The position numbers and the translations under genes were made by a program. DNA of 64,000 nucleotides from Rhizobium sp. NZLR1 (GTDB lineage: Bacteria; Pseudomonadota; Alphaproteobacteria; Rhizobiales; Rhizobiaceae), in contig NZ_CP071632.1 in the NCBI RefSeq assembly GCF_017357385.1, positions 3,105,501-3,169,500 of the forward strand. The letters are read 5' to 3'. Below, piece after piece: positions 45,182 through 53,041 of the stretch (position 1 is its first letter; each line of letters begins with the position of its first letter). The notes beneath the pieces are model-generated. The model worked only from the letters and a program-made list of their open reading frames with translations. It did no database searches and had not been told where the DNA came from.

Positions 45182-45239
45182 GTGGCCGGCCTCGTCCTTC
45201 GAGGCCCCTGCGGGACACCTCAGGATGAGGGCGGAGAGA
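45182..45239 (+). repeat. palindromic repeat unit 4 (left arm)
   Basis: 58-nt left arm almost identical to that of unit 3, with GGACACCTC in place of GGCGCCTC. From 45240 to 45560 I see no gene and no further copy. Confidence 0.7.
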
Positions 45240-45560
45240 TGCCGCGGCTTGCCTGAGCGGAACGAGGGTGTAGCGCGTCTGTCGCGCGGGAGGGTCCGCA
45301 ATGGCACAGTGCAACCGCTTCCCCGGACACTGGAAACGCTTCATCAAGCATATTGACACAAATCCATGGAATACGGGCTTTCCGCTTACCCGCCTGCGAC
45401 ATTGCCGCTCGACACTTTCTTCGCAAAATCGGAAACGGATAAGAATGAAACGTGGTCACTCGCGGGACACGGATTTTATCTCGCCGCGGCACCAATTCCG
45501 GTGCCCGGCCGATCCTGTAATATCGGGAAAAGCCTGAAACGCCCGCCAGGGCAGGCCATG

Positions 45561-45755
45561 TCAGAAAGCGTTGTTTTCCACGCAAAGCGCCCGGTGGACC
45601 TCGGTCCAGAACAGCGCCAGCGGCGTGTCGCCATTGCGTTCGGCAACGAGCGCGCGGATCAGCGCTTCGGAGCCTGCCATGTCCTGCCAGCTGGATTTCA
45701 GGCCCTTGGCGGCCTGTTGGCATTCGGCAATCTCGAATGGTCTTCTGCTGTCCAT
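45561..45755 (-). CDS. small hypothetical protein
   Basis: 64 residues, MDSRRPFEIAECQQAAKGLKSSWQDMAGSEALIRALVAERNGDTPLALFWTEVHRAL. GAGGAGA before the ATG supports it. No family recognised; soluble, helical. Located 124 nt upstream of and divergent from cinR. Confidence 0.6.
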   Translation of the reverse strand: MDSRRPFEIAECQQAAKGLKSSWQDMAGSEALIRALVAERNGDTPLALFWTEVHRALCVENNAF

Positions 45756-45879
45756 ATGAGGTCTCCTCGTGGAAAGGCGCTAGCAGACGGAGCCTGGATT
45801 GTCATTCCCCGCATATGTGGGGATGCCTTGTATTTATGACGGTCCTCGCGGTAGGATTGAGGGAATTGGGGCAGTGGAA

Positions 45880-46605
45880 ATGACTGAGAATACCTATAGC
45901 GAAAAGTTCGAGTCGGCTTTCGAACAGATCAAGGCTGCGGCCAATGTAGATGGCGCCATCCGCGTTCTGCAGGCGGAATATGGCCTCGATTTCGTCACCT
46001 ACCACCTCGCCCAGACGATCGCCAGCAAGATCGATTCGCCCTTCGTGCGCACCACCTATCCGGATGCCTGGGTCTCGCGTTATCTCCTGAACAGCTATGT
46101 GAGGGTCGATCCGATCGTCAAGCAGGGCTTCGAACGCCAGCTGCCGTTCGACTGGAGCGAGGTCGAGCCGACGCCGGAGGCCTATGCCATGCTTGTCGAC
46201 GCCCAGAAGCACGGCATTGGCGGCAACGGCTACTCCATTCCCGTCGCCGACAAGGCGCAGCGCCGCGCGCTTCTGTCGGTGAATGCCCGCATACCGGTCG
46301 ACGAATGGACCGAGCTGGTCCGCCGCTGCCGCACCGAATGGATCGAGATCGCCCATCTGATCCATCGCAAGGCGGTCTACGAGCTGCACGGTGAGAACGA
46401 TCCGGTGCCGGCATTGTCGCCGCGCGAAATCGAGTGCCTGCATTGGACGGCGCTGGGCAAGGATTACAAGGATATCTCGGTCATCCTGGGCATTTCCGAG
46501 CACACGACGCGCGACTATCTGAAGACCGCCCGCTTCAAGCTCGGCTGCGCCACGATCTCGGCCGCCGCCTCGCGGGCCGTGCAATTGCGCATCATCAATC
46601 CCTGA
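45880..46605 (+). CDS. cinR: LuxR-family quorum-sensing regulator CinR
   Basis: 241 residues. The N-terminal acyl-homoserine-lactone domain has the conserved Trp64, Tyr68, Asp77, Pro78 and Trp92 (spacing as in TraR) and the Gly-rich HGIGGNGYS. The C-terminal LuxR helix-turn-helix [44 protein letters not shown] is at about 175-225. The sequence agrees with my recollection of rhizobial CinR. It activates cinI in response to the CinI signal. The upstream in-frame ATG at 45799 lies in the promoter and is not preferred. Confidence 0.93.
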   Translation: MTENTYSEKFESAFEQIKAAANVDGAIRVLQAEYGLDFVTYHLAQTIASKIDSPFVRTTYPDAWVSRYLLNSYVRVDPIVKQGFERQLPFDWSEVEPTPEAYAMLVDAQKHGIGGNGYSIPVADKAQRRALLSVNARIPVDEWTELVRRCRTEWIEIAHLIHRKAVYELHGENDPVPALSPREIECLHWTALGKDYKDISVILGISEHTTRDYLKTARFKLGCATISAAASRAVQLRIINP

Positions 46606-46721
46606 AGCGCGTCGCGCGTCTTTTGAGACGGGCAAAGGATGCTGTAACTTCGAATCCTCGCATCGTGCTTTCCGAAAATCGTTTCCGATTTTCGGGCCGG
46701 TGCGCCAGGTCGTCGTTTGGC

Positions 46722-46766
46722 GCATGTCGTTGTCGCAAAACCGCGGCACAGTTTTGCGCGACATGC
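46722..46766 (-). repeat. 45-nt palindromic element, copy C
   Basis: On the minus strand: outer arms GCATGTCG / CGACATGC, inner arms CGCAAAA / TTTTGCG fully paired, loop CTGTGCCGCGG, bulge ACAA. It is located between cinR and cinI, 101 nt before the cinI start. Confidence 0.88.
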
Positions 46767-46866
46767 TCTGCCCCCCTCATCTGAGGGGGCCCATCTGAGG
46801 GAATTTCCGATCCGGCCCGTCTGAACCATTCTGCTCTCCACGAACTTGCAAACGCTGGAGGGCAAG

Positions 46867-47532
46867 ATGTTTGTAATCATTCAGGCTCACGAATATCAGA
46901 AATACGCTGCCGTACTTGATCAGATGTTTCGCCTGCGCAAGCAGGTTTTCGCCGATACGCTCGGCTGGGACGTTCCCGTCGTCGGCCCTTACGAGCGCGA
47001 CAGCTACGATGCGCTCGCTCCCGCCTATCTCGTCTGGTGCAACGACAGCCGCACCCGTCTTTATGGCGGCATGCGCCTGATGCCGACGACCGGCCCGACC
47101 CTTCTCTACGATGTCTTCCGCGAGACTTTTCCGGATGCCGCCAATCTCATTGCGCCGGGCATCTGGGAGGGCACGCGCATGTGCATCGATGAGGAGGCGA
47201 TCGCCAGGGATTTCCCGAATATCGACGCCGGCCGCGCCTTCTCGATGATGCTGCTGGCGCTTTGCGAATGCGCGCTCGATCACGGCATCCACACGATGAT
47301 TTCCAACTACGAGCCCTATCTCAAGCGCGTCTACAAACGTGCCGGCGCCGAAGTGGAAGAACTCGGCCGCGCAGACGGTTACGGCAAGTATCCCGTCTGC
47401 TGCGGCGCCTTCGAGGTGTCGGACCGCGTGCTGTGCAAGATGCGCGCCGCCCTCGGCCTGACCCTACCCCTTTATATCAGACACGTGCCGGCCCGCTCGG
47501 TCGTGACCCAATTCCTGGAGATGGCAGCATGA
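46867..47532 (+). CDS. cinI: acyl-homoserine-lactone synthase CinI
   Basis: 221 residues with the full LuxI set in canonical numbering: Arg24, Phe28, Trp34, Asp45, Asp48, Arg70, Phe84, Glu101, Arg104. It joins an acyl-ACP to S-adenosylmethionine. In R. leguminosarum the product is the long 3-hydroxy-cis-tetradecenoyl-homoserine lactone; that is family knowledge, not read here. GGAGGG precedes the ATG. The stop overlaps the start of cinS by 4 nt. The 261-nt gap to cinR includes palindrome copy C and a GGGGG-rich hairpin at 46771-46792. Confidence 0.95.
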   Translation: MFVIIQAHEYQKYAAVLDQMFRLRKQVFADTLGWDVPVVGPYERDSYDALAPAYLVWCNDSRTRLYGGMRLMPTTGPTLLYDVFRETFPDAANLIAPGIWEGTRMCIDEEAIARDFPNIDAGRAFSMMLLALCECALDHGIHTMISNYEPYLKRVYKRAGAEVEELGRADGYGKYPVCCGAFEVSDRVLCKMRAALGLTLPLYIRHVPARSVVTQFLEMAA

Positions 47533-47720
47533 ACCGCCTCGCTGAAACCGCAATACAGAAAGATATCGGCGCCTTGGAGCGCCACGTGCTCGCCTCCCGC
47601 GACATTGCCACGCAGATAGGGGATCCCTTCCTCTCCTATCTCCTCTCGATGGCGCTGTTCACGATCTACGAAAAGAAGGCTCACCACGAGAACGAGGCGC
47701 TGAAGAGCAGCTTCAGCTGA
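47529..47720 (+). CDS. cinS: small quorum-sensing co-regulator CinS
   Basis: 63 residues starting in the last codons of cinI (ATGA overlap), MNRLAETAIQKDIGALERHVLASRDIATQIGDPFLSYLLSMALFTIYEKKAHH. In R. leguminosarum a small protein encoded here and co-translated with cinI (CinS) relieves PraR repression and so induces rai/rhi genes; position, size and coupling fit. Helical, no DNA-binding motif. Followed by a very stable hairpin. Confidence 0.88.
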   Translation: MNRLAETAIQKDIGALERHVLASRDIATQIGDPFLSYLLSMALFTIYEKKAHHENEALKSSFS

Positions 47721-47771
47721 GGGCGCGACCCCCTCCGCACGCCCGAAGACCAGCATGTCTCCCGGCGCCTC

Positions 47772-47812
47772 GCGCGCAGCCGCAAAACCGTCCCCGTTTT
47801 GCGGCTGCGCGC
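47772..47812 (+). terminator. 17-bp perfect hairpin after cinS
   Basis: GCGCGCAGCCGCAAAAC pairs perfectly with GTTTTGCGGCTGCGCGC around CGTCCCC. There is no downstream T-run on either strand, so it may stabilise the 3' end of the cinIS mRNA rather than terminate alone. Confidence 0.65.
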
Positions 47813-47853
47813 CCAGTCATGTCATGGGGAAGTCCTATCACCAAGCAATCCAG

Positions 47854-48222
47854 TCACGTCATCAGCGAAGCGATCGTCGAGATCAGCGCGTCGTGCATGT
47901 AGGGCTTCGGCAGGAAGGCGGTGTTGGCCGGCAGCGCCATGGGGTCCAGCCGCACCATGCCCGAGGTGATGATGATGCCGATATTCGGCCGCATCGCCCT
48001 CACCCGCTTGGCAAGCTGGATCCCGTCCATCGAACCTGCCATGTTGACGTCGGTGAACAGGATATCGACATCCTGCCTGCCCTTCAGCACCACCAACGCC
48101 TCATCGGCATTTGCCGCCTCCAGCGCCACATGGCCGACATCTTCAAGCACATCGAGGACAGTGAACCGGATCAGCGGCTCGTCCTCGACGATAAGCACCA
48201 CGGCACTGTTCAACGCCACCAT
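47854..48222 (-). CDS. single-domain response regulator
   Basis: 122 residues, receiver domain only. VLIVEDEPLIRFTVLDVL has the acidic pocket (Glu13-Asp14), DILFTDVNMAGSMDG the phospho-acceptor Asp near 57, IIITSGM the Thr/Ser switch and FLPKPY the Lys. No output domain, so it is a CheY-like or FixJ-N-like partner protein. No histidine kinase is nearby. Downstream of and convergent with cinIS. Confidence 0.9.
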   Translation of the reverse strand: MVALNSAVVLIVEDEPLIRFTVLDVLEDVGHVALEAANADEALVVLKGRQDVDILFTDVNMAGSMDGIQLAKRVRAMRPNIGIIITSGMVRLDPMALPANTAFLPKPYMHDALISTIASLMT

Positions 48223-48442
48223 CTGCGACCGCCCTCTTCATCGAATCCAATCTCTGTAATTGCCGCCCGCGCGAGAAGGTTCCAGTACCGGCGCCCACGA
48301 AATATGCACCGTCCACAGATGCTTGCGCTCTGCGCTTGTGGCTCCCTGCAATTTGCGTTAGAGCGAACCGATGCTGTGGGAACCATTGCCCCGGCATCCA
48401 GGCGCCGGCCTCCGGCGCCAAGGCGCCCACCACCGGCGTCAA

Positions 48443-48518
48443 GGGCCTGTAGCTCAATGGTTAGAGCCGGCGGCTCATAACCGCTTGGTTGGGGGTTCGA
48501 GTCCCTCCGGGCCCACCA
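48443..48518 (+). tRNA. tRNA-Ile2 (anticodon CAU, lysidine-modified)
   Basis: 76 nt with CCA encoded. Acceptor GGGCCTG / CGGGCCC, D arm GCTC...GAGC, anticodon stem GGCGG / CCGCT with loop CTCATAA, T arm GGGGG TTCGAGT CCCTC. The CAU anticodon combined with a CTTGGT variable region and an acceptor unlike initiator or elongator Met points to the AUA-reading isoleucine tRNA. Confidence 0.88.
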
Positions 48519-48717
48519 TTTTTCCCAAAGATCGGCTGACAACTTGGTTAGCCACCCACTGTTTACGCCACGTTTCATCACCGAGGCTGGCTATCAGATT
48601 TTCCTCACGCTGCGAATGATGGGGCACGTGCCGAAAAAAGCTGTGACCAGATTTGCGACCCACTTCATGTTGCCGGTTCCGCTACAGTAATTTTCACCAT
48701 CTTACGACGAGGCGAGC

Positions 48718-49416
48718 ATGTCAGAAATTCTTACGTCCATCAGAGAATTAGGTACTTGGCTTGGAAGTGAATTCTGGTCCGCACTGGTGGGGGCAATTGT
48801 GGGCGGCCTAATCGCACTGTTCATTCAAAAGCAGGAACAAAACGCGGCGCGCAGGGAACGTAAAGATGATCGAAGGATGGAAGCAAAAAGCCATGGATAT
48901 TCGCTTCTTTTTAAAGTGATCTCTATCCACTCATCGCTCACTAATATCAAAAAAACTATCGATGATCGGCTCGCGCTAGCAAAGCGCGAGAAGATAGAAT
49001 TGATATCCGCTGTTCTTCTTCCGATAGCAAACCTTCCAACCCCCGTCGAATTTTCACCAGCTGAGATGGCGATGCTATTGTCCTTGAAGAACGACGATGC
49101 GTTCAACGCAGTTGTGTCGTTAGACAAGATCCACAATTCGATTATCCCAATCTGGACAATATACGACGCCAAGAGAGCGGCGATCCCGACGCAGAGTGAG
49201 AACCACGTTTTCGATAAAACTCAAGGCAGAGGGAAATTCGACATAATGCAGGGCAGCCACTTCGAAGCATCGGTATATGAGATCGAAACTTTAGCAAATG
49301 AACTCGTCAGGCGGGCGGAAGTAGACTTTTTGGACGCCGACAAAGCAATGAAGATGCTCGTCCCACTGCTGAACGATCGGCTGAAACTTGGTGTGGGCGT
49401 CACAAACAAACGATGA
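48718..49416 (+). CDS. hypothetical membrane-anchored protein, AT-richer gene
   Basis: 232 residues. One transmembrane helix near the N-terminus (FWSALVGAIVGGLIALFIQ, residues 19-37) followed by a basic stretch (AARRERKDDRRMEAK) and a long helical soluble part. No family recognised. Codon use differs from the neighbours, with many ATA, AAA and TTA codons, suggesting acquired DNA beside the tRNA gene. Weak GAGGCG ribosome site. Confidence 0.7.
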   Translation: MSEILTSIRELGTWLGSEFWSALVGAIVGGLIALFIQKQEQNAARRERKDDRRMEAKSHGYSLLFKVISIHSSLTNIKKTIDDRLALAKREKIELISAVLLPIANLPTPVEFSPAEMAMLLSLKNDDAFNAVVSLDKIHNSIIPIWTIYDAKRAAIPTQSENHVFDKTQGRGKFDIMQGSHFEASVYEIETLANELVRRAEVDFLDADKAMKMLVPLLNDRLKLGVGVTNKR

Positions 49417-49515
49417 TACGCGCATGATCAGTCCGATCGTCGAACCACCTGCCTTTCGACAGAAGTTGTGCTACTTATTAATGGATGTCGTGGTTCTCGG
49501 GAGGGGTAGCAATTC

Positions 49516-49725
49516 ATGGTCGTGCACAGGGATATGACTAGCGACGAATGGAAGTGGCTTGTGCGCCTCTGCCAACACGAAGCGGATAGCATTCCGAAGG
49601 AAATCGAAGCGCGGTTTACCGAGCTTGGTCTGTTCGGGCCGAATGGTCTTTCGGACAATGCCAGGAATCTGGTTCAAAATGAACTGCTGGCAGAGCGGCG
49701 GAACAGACTGCAAGGGCTTCACTGA
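49516..49725 (+). CDS. small hypothetical protein
   Basis: 69 residues, MTSDEWKWLVRLCQHEADSIPKEIEARFTELGLFGPNGLSDNARNLVQNELL. Looks protein-like, with balanced composition and a helical pattern, and shares the AT-richer context of the gene before it. GGGAGG lies upstream at a wide spacing of about 11 nt; ATG 49534 is an alternative. Function unknown. The 290 nt after it hold only a 9-bp hairpin (TTGGACGCC / GGCGTCCAA at 49735-49757). Confidence 0.5.
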   Translation: MVVHRDMTSDEWKWLVRLCQHEADSIPKEIEARFTELGLFGPNGLSDNARNLVQNELLAERRNRLQGLH

Positions 49726-50015
49726 GTGATAACCTTGGACGCCAAGCAGGCGTCCAAAGCGGTGATGTTCATTGCGGCACGGCCCAAGCCGGAAAACCGA
49801 CTATCTCGGCGGCGGCGTTTCCTAGAGTGGCTATTTGGAGAGCCAATGGGCTCCCCAACAGGTTTTCCGGGTTAGGCTTAGCCCTCGGGTGAAGCTGGCG
49901 AAGGTTTGTCAACAAATAACGAAATCTTGATCGACAAGCACAGTTATCGGAATGCCTCATCGACCCTAGTTGTCAGGAATACAAGGACACTCTTTGGGCA
50001 ATGCTGGATGGTCAC

Positions 50016-50210
50016 ATGTTTCAAACTCGCAAACTATTGGCAGCCATGACAGCCGTCTTCGTCATCTCCATGTCGGCATCGTCCTGCACCACGAGCTCAC
50101 ATGACTCGGTGCAAACGGGCTCGGTCGGGTATACCTCTCACAGCGCTGATTTTGCCCTCCGGCCCGCCTGCCGCAATGGATTCGGCAACGATCGTCCGTG
50201 CAGCTATTAG
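50016..50210 (+). CDS. mini-lipoprotein, paralogue 1
   Basis: 64 residues from MFQTRKLLAAMTAVFVISMSASSC; the Cys is the predicted lipidation site. The mature part is only about 40 residues, ending FALRPACRNGFGNDRPCSY. The same C-terminal pattern (PAC-x-xGF-x3-D-R-x-CSY) is found in the convergent gene at 50471-50665, which is also 64 residues long. Function unknown. ATG 50001 is an alternative start. Confidence 0.65.
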   Translation: MFQTRKLLAAMTAVFVISMSASSCTTSSHDSVQTGSVGYTSHSADFALRPACRNGFGNDRPCSY

Positions 50211-50470
50211 CGCTGGAAATGCGGACGCCAGTGCCGTGATAGCTCCATTGGTCGGTGCCGCATCTTTCGGCACGGCATGCTTGTCAGACGGAAAAGTGGA
50301 GCCGCCGGCTGCAGGCAGTTGGCTGTAATTGCCCAACAATCTCCGCTTGCTCGGTCCATGGGAAGCCAGTCGTGGATTGGGCCATAGGGGCGATGTGGGG
50401 CGAAACATAGGCTACCGCCACGACAGCATCAGACTGACTTCGTCCAACGACATGGTGCTCAGGACTCTTC

Positions 50471-50665
50471 CTAATAACTACAAGAACGCCCGTCGCTAGG
50501 TCTGAACCCGCCCCCGCAGGCCGGGTTGAGCGGGCGACTCTCGTGATAGTAACCGTCGCCGATCGAAGAGGTCTGGTCGAGGCTTCCGGACGACGTGCAG
50601 GCCGACGTGATCGTTGCAAGGCTGATCAGCGTTCCGGTCGCGATAAAGGCGAAAAATCGGTTCAT
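50471..50665 (-). CDS. mini-lipoprotein, paralogue 2
   Basis: 64 residues, MNRFFAFIATGTLISLATITSAC then TSSGSLDQTSSIGDGYY and the shared ending NPACGGGFRPSDGRSCSY. AAGGAGA 8 nt before the ATG. Predicted outer- or inner-membrane lipoprotein of about 42 mature residues. Three Cys in the mature chain, two beyond the lipidated one, could form a disulfide. Confidence 0.75.
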   Translation of the reverse strand: MNRFFAFIATGTLISLATITSACTSSGSLDQTSSIGDGYYHESRPLNPACGGGFRPSDGRSCSY

Positions 50666-50914
50666 CTGAGCGTCTCCTTCGGAAGGGCGTGATTTCAGCC
50701 CAAGAGGGCAATCTACCACGCGATGACGGGTGTTTGTGAGGATTTAGAGCGGTTGGCCGCCTCGGCGGCCCCGCCTAACGCCAATGTGATCGCCTTTCAC
50801 CTGCCTCCGAGCCATGCACTGTCGCATAACTGTCATGTAAAATTGCCCATTGCGATGGCAGCTTGGGCAAAATATATGCTGCCGGCTAACAAAAAAAAGA
50901 ATGAGTGAACTGCC

Positions 50915-51061
50915 ATGAGTGCCCTGCATAAACTTTTCAACCGCAATCTCCTGACCCGTTTCGTGACCGGTCTCGGTGCGGTTCCCCAGCGTTTTCGCGA
51001 CGCGCGCGAAGAGCGCAAGCCTGCGATCCATCCGTCGTTTATGGATGATTTCGGCGCATAA
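50915..51061 (+). CDS. short hypothetical ORF (48 aa)
   Basis: MSALHKLFNRNLLTRFVTGL followed by GAVPQRFRDAREERKPAIHP. Amphipathic helix plus basic middle and a short acidic end (MDDFGA). Composition is protein-like, but no clear ribosome site is seen and no family is recognised. Could be a real small protein or chance. Confidence 0.4.
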   Translation: MSALHKLFNRNLLTRFVTGLGAVPQRFRDAREERKPAIHPSFMDDFGA

Positions 51062-51649
51062 AGCGCGCCGCGAAGCCGTCTGCGGCTTCTGATCAAGAAA
51101 TAGGCAATTCCTTCCGGAACTAGGACCAGTCGACAGGCCGGCCTTCGGCGCCTGCGAAACCGTGGAACTGCAGACCAAGCCGGTGAAAACCGTGCCCAGG
51201 ATGGAGAGGGTATGCCGTGGTCGCCCCCCTCTGCCCTGCCGGGCATCTCCCCCACAGGTGGGGAGATCGGCAAGTGGCTAGGCCTTCCTACCTCTCTTCC
51301 GTTGCGTCGTTCTGCGACGCCAATTGTCTGGGGAAACCAGTGCGTCTAGGCGATCTTCCCACCCGTGGGGGTCCGAAGGACGGGTCGAGACCCGCGGCTC
51401 GACCCCGGGCCCGACAGGGCAGAGGGGCTGACACGGCACACTCTCCGTTACTCGCCAGCGCAGGACGCGTTCTCTTTCACTCCCTGTTGAGCCGAATGTT
51501 GCAGCCGACCGCTGAACGGGTTTTGAGTTCCACCCACGCATCCCGCACATTTTTCTCCCGATGCGCCTCCGCCCTTCCTTTCCGCCGCAATAGCTTCACA
51601 ATCAACCGACAGAAAGTGGTTCCGGGAAACGACAACTAGGGAATGAAAC
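51062..51649. repeat. gene-free 588 nt with mosaic repeat blocks
   Basis: No supported gene. 51219-51276 contains GCCCTGCCGGGC and CCCCACAGGTGGGG palindromes. 51367-51404 is an inverted near-copy of 38684-38722. The rest is probably the promoter of the SIMPL gene. Confidence 0.6.
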
Positions 51650-52390
51650 ATGGCGCCGATTCTCTCCAAAACTATTCTGATGACTACCCTTCTGGCTCTG
51701 CCGCTTGGCAGCGCAGCGCCCGCATTGGCGCAGGAAGCAAAGCCGCGCGAGGCGGTGATTTCGGTGACCGGTGATGGCGAATCGGCCATCGCTCCCGATA
51801 TGGCCGTCGTCAATCTCGCTGTCGTCAAGCAGGCGAAAACCGCCCGCGAAGCGCTCGACGAGAACAACAAGGCGATGAACGAGGTGCTTAAGGCGCTGAA
51901 GGACGGCGGCATCGCCGAGCGCGATCTGCAAACCTCAGGCTTTTCCATCCAGCCGCAATACAACTATCCGCAGCCGGTCGATGGCCAGCAACAGCAGCCG
52001 CAGTTGATCGGCTACCAGACCATCAATTCGGTCACCGTCAGGCTGCGCGATCTCGCCAAACTCGGCCAGGTGATCGACCAGTCCGTCACCCTCGGTATCA
52101 ACCAGGACGGCGACATCCAGTTCACCAACGACAAGCCGGAAGCAGCCCTCGAACAGGCGCGCAAGAATGCCGTCGCCGAGGCCGTCAAGAAGGCGAAGAC
52201 GTTGAGCGAAGCCGCTGGCGTCAAGCTCGGCCGGATCATCGAGATCAACGAGAACGTCCCTCGCCCGATGCCGCAGCCCGCCTATCGCGCCACGATGATG
52301 AAGGAAGCTTCCGACGCTGCCGTTCCCGTCCAGGGCGGCGAGAACAGTTACAATGTCAGCGTCACCGTGACCTTCGCCATCGATCAGTAA
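51650..52390 (+). CDS. SIMPL-domain (DUF541) periplasmic protein
   Basis: 246 residues. Signal peptide ILMTTLLALPLGSAAPALAQE. The DUF541 core begins VISVTGDGESAIAPDMAVVNLAVVKQAKTAREALDENNKAMNEVLKALKDGGIAERDLQTSGFSIQPQYNY and ends YNVSVTVTFAID. Family members (BP26, YggE) form oligomeric periplasmic rings and are linked to oxidative stress; mechanism not known. AGGGAA before ATG. Confidence 0.92.
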   Translation: MAPILSKTILMTTLLALPLGSAAPALAQEAKPREAVISVTGDGESAIAPDMAVVNLAVVKQAKTAREALDENNKAMNEVLKALKDGGIAERDLQTSGFSIQPQYNYPQPVDGQQQQPQLIGYQTINSVTVRLRDLAKLGQVIDQSVTLGINQDGDIQFTNDKPEAALEQARKNAVAEAVKKAKTLSEAAGVKLGRIIEINENVPRPMPQPAYRATMMKEASDAAVPVQGGENSYNVSVTVTFAIDQ

Positions 52391-52396
52391 GCATGA

Positions 52397-52429
52397 CAGC
52401 GCCGCGCGTCCTTCAGACGCGCGGCGCTG
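52397..52429 (+). terminator. terminator of the SIMPL gene
   Basis: Perfect 14-bp stem CAGCGCCGCGCGTC / GACGCGCGGCGCTG with loop CTTCA, 6 nt after the stop codon. Confidence 0.8.
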
Positions 52430-52452
52430 TCAAAGAATTACACAAAAAGAAA

Positions 52453-52489
52453 ACCGCCCTTGCCGATCCGGGAGACTGGCAAAGGCGGT
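52453..52489 (-). terminator. terminator of the minus-strand secreted protein gene
   Basis: ACCGCCCTTGCC pairs with GGCAAAGGCGGT (one mismatch). On the minus strand it is followed by TTTTCTTTTTGTG. Confidence 0.75.
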
Positions 52490-52506
52490 CGGTATTCTAG
52501 TTGATA

Positions 52507-52866
52507 TCAGCGACGCAGAGCGGGGCAGCCGCGGACGTTGCCGAAGCTTATCTGGTCGGGGCCGCGACGTGTCCAGCCCTGGACGATGACGCGGCGCGGC
52601 GTGACGTCGACGACGCGGGCGCGGCGGAAGCCGAAATCGCGGGCCATATCTTCAGCGAGACGCGGATCGCAACCGCGCGGCCGGCGATCGTAGCCCAGAG
52701 GCGGACGGTCGTAGCCGGGCGGCGGACGGCGGTAATCCCGCGGCTGATCACGATCCTGATCGCCGATAATGATATTCAACTGCGCGGCGGCAGGCGCCAC
52801 CGTGCCGGCAAGGGTGCCGGCTGTCAGCATGGCGGCAAGACCCGCCTTTGCCAAAAACTGCATCAT
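52507..52866 (-). CDS. secreted basic protein, paralogue 1
   Basis: 119 residues. Signal peptide AGLAAMLTAGTLAGTVAPAAAQ, an Asp/Arg/Pro/Tyr-rich linker with near-repeats (DYRRPPPGYDRPPLGYDRRPRG), then a C-terminal module ARDFGFRRARVVDVTPRRVIVQGW ending NVRGCPALRR. The last module is shared with the next gene. Two Cys frame the module and may form a disulfide. No function known. Confidence 0.75.
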   Translation of the reverse strand: MMQFLAKAGLAAMLTAGTLAGTVAPAAAQLNIIIGDQDRDQPRDYRRPPPGYDRPPLGYDRRPRGCDPRLAEDMARDFGFRRARVVDVTPRRVIVQGWTRRGPDQISFGNVRGCPALRR

Positions 52867-53041
52867 CTAAAAACCTTTCGTTTGAAAGTCGGTGCGGCCG
52901 AGCCGCCCGCCTATTACTCCGCATTCCGCCGAAGCGTCATTTGGGAATCACCCATACGGGCTAGAGAAGAGACAAGTGAAAGTGTCGCCGTCAAGGCAAA
53001 AGCGGCCGGCAAGCGCCGCTTGGACGTTTGCCGCAGGGTGC

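Noticed and set aside
44190..45240. CRISPR-like array
   Set aside because: The units are 60-180 nt, unevenly spaced, palindromic and include a gene; there are no short regular spacers or cas genes.
46767..46866. lux-box for CinR before cinI
   Set aside because: No convincing 18-20-bp dyad of the lux/tra-box type is visible by eye; CinR sites are not well enough known to me to assign one.
47755..48480. 241-codon plus-strand ORF across the response regulator and tRNA
   Set aside because: Covers the tRNA and the antisense of a clear receiver domain; not protein-like.
49769..49960. 63-codon minus-strand ORF after the AT-richer genes
   Set aside because: No ribosome site, no hydrophobic or domain pattern, Cys/Arg/Pro-rich random-like composition.
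48443..50000. Integrated element with att sites at the tRNA
   Set aside because: No integrase gene and no second copy of the tRNA 3' end were found, so only the weaker claim of AT-richer DNA is made.
51217..51639. 140-codon plus-strand ORF in the repeat-containing gap
   Set aside because: It runs through mosaic palindromes and is Arg/Ser/Pro-rich; no start signal.
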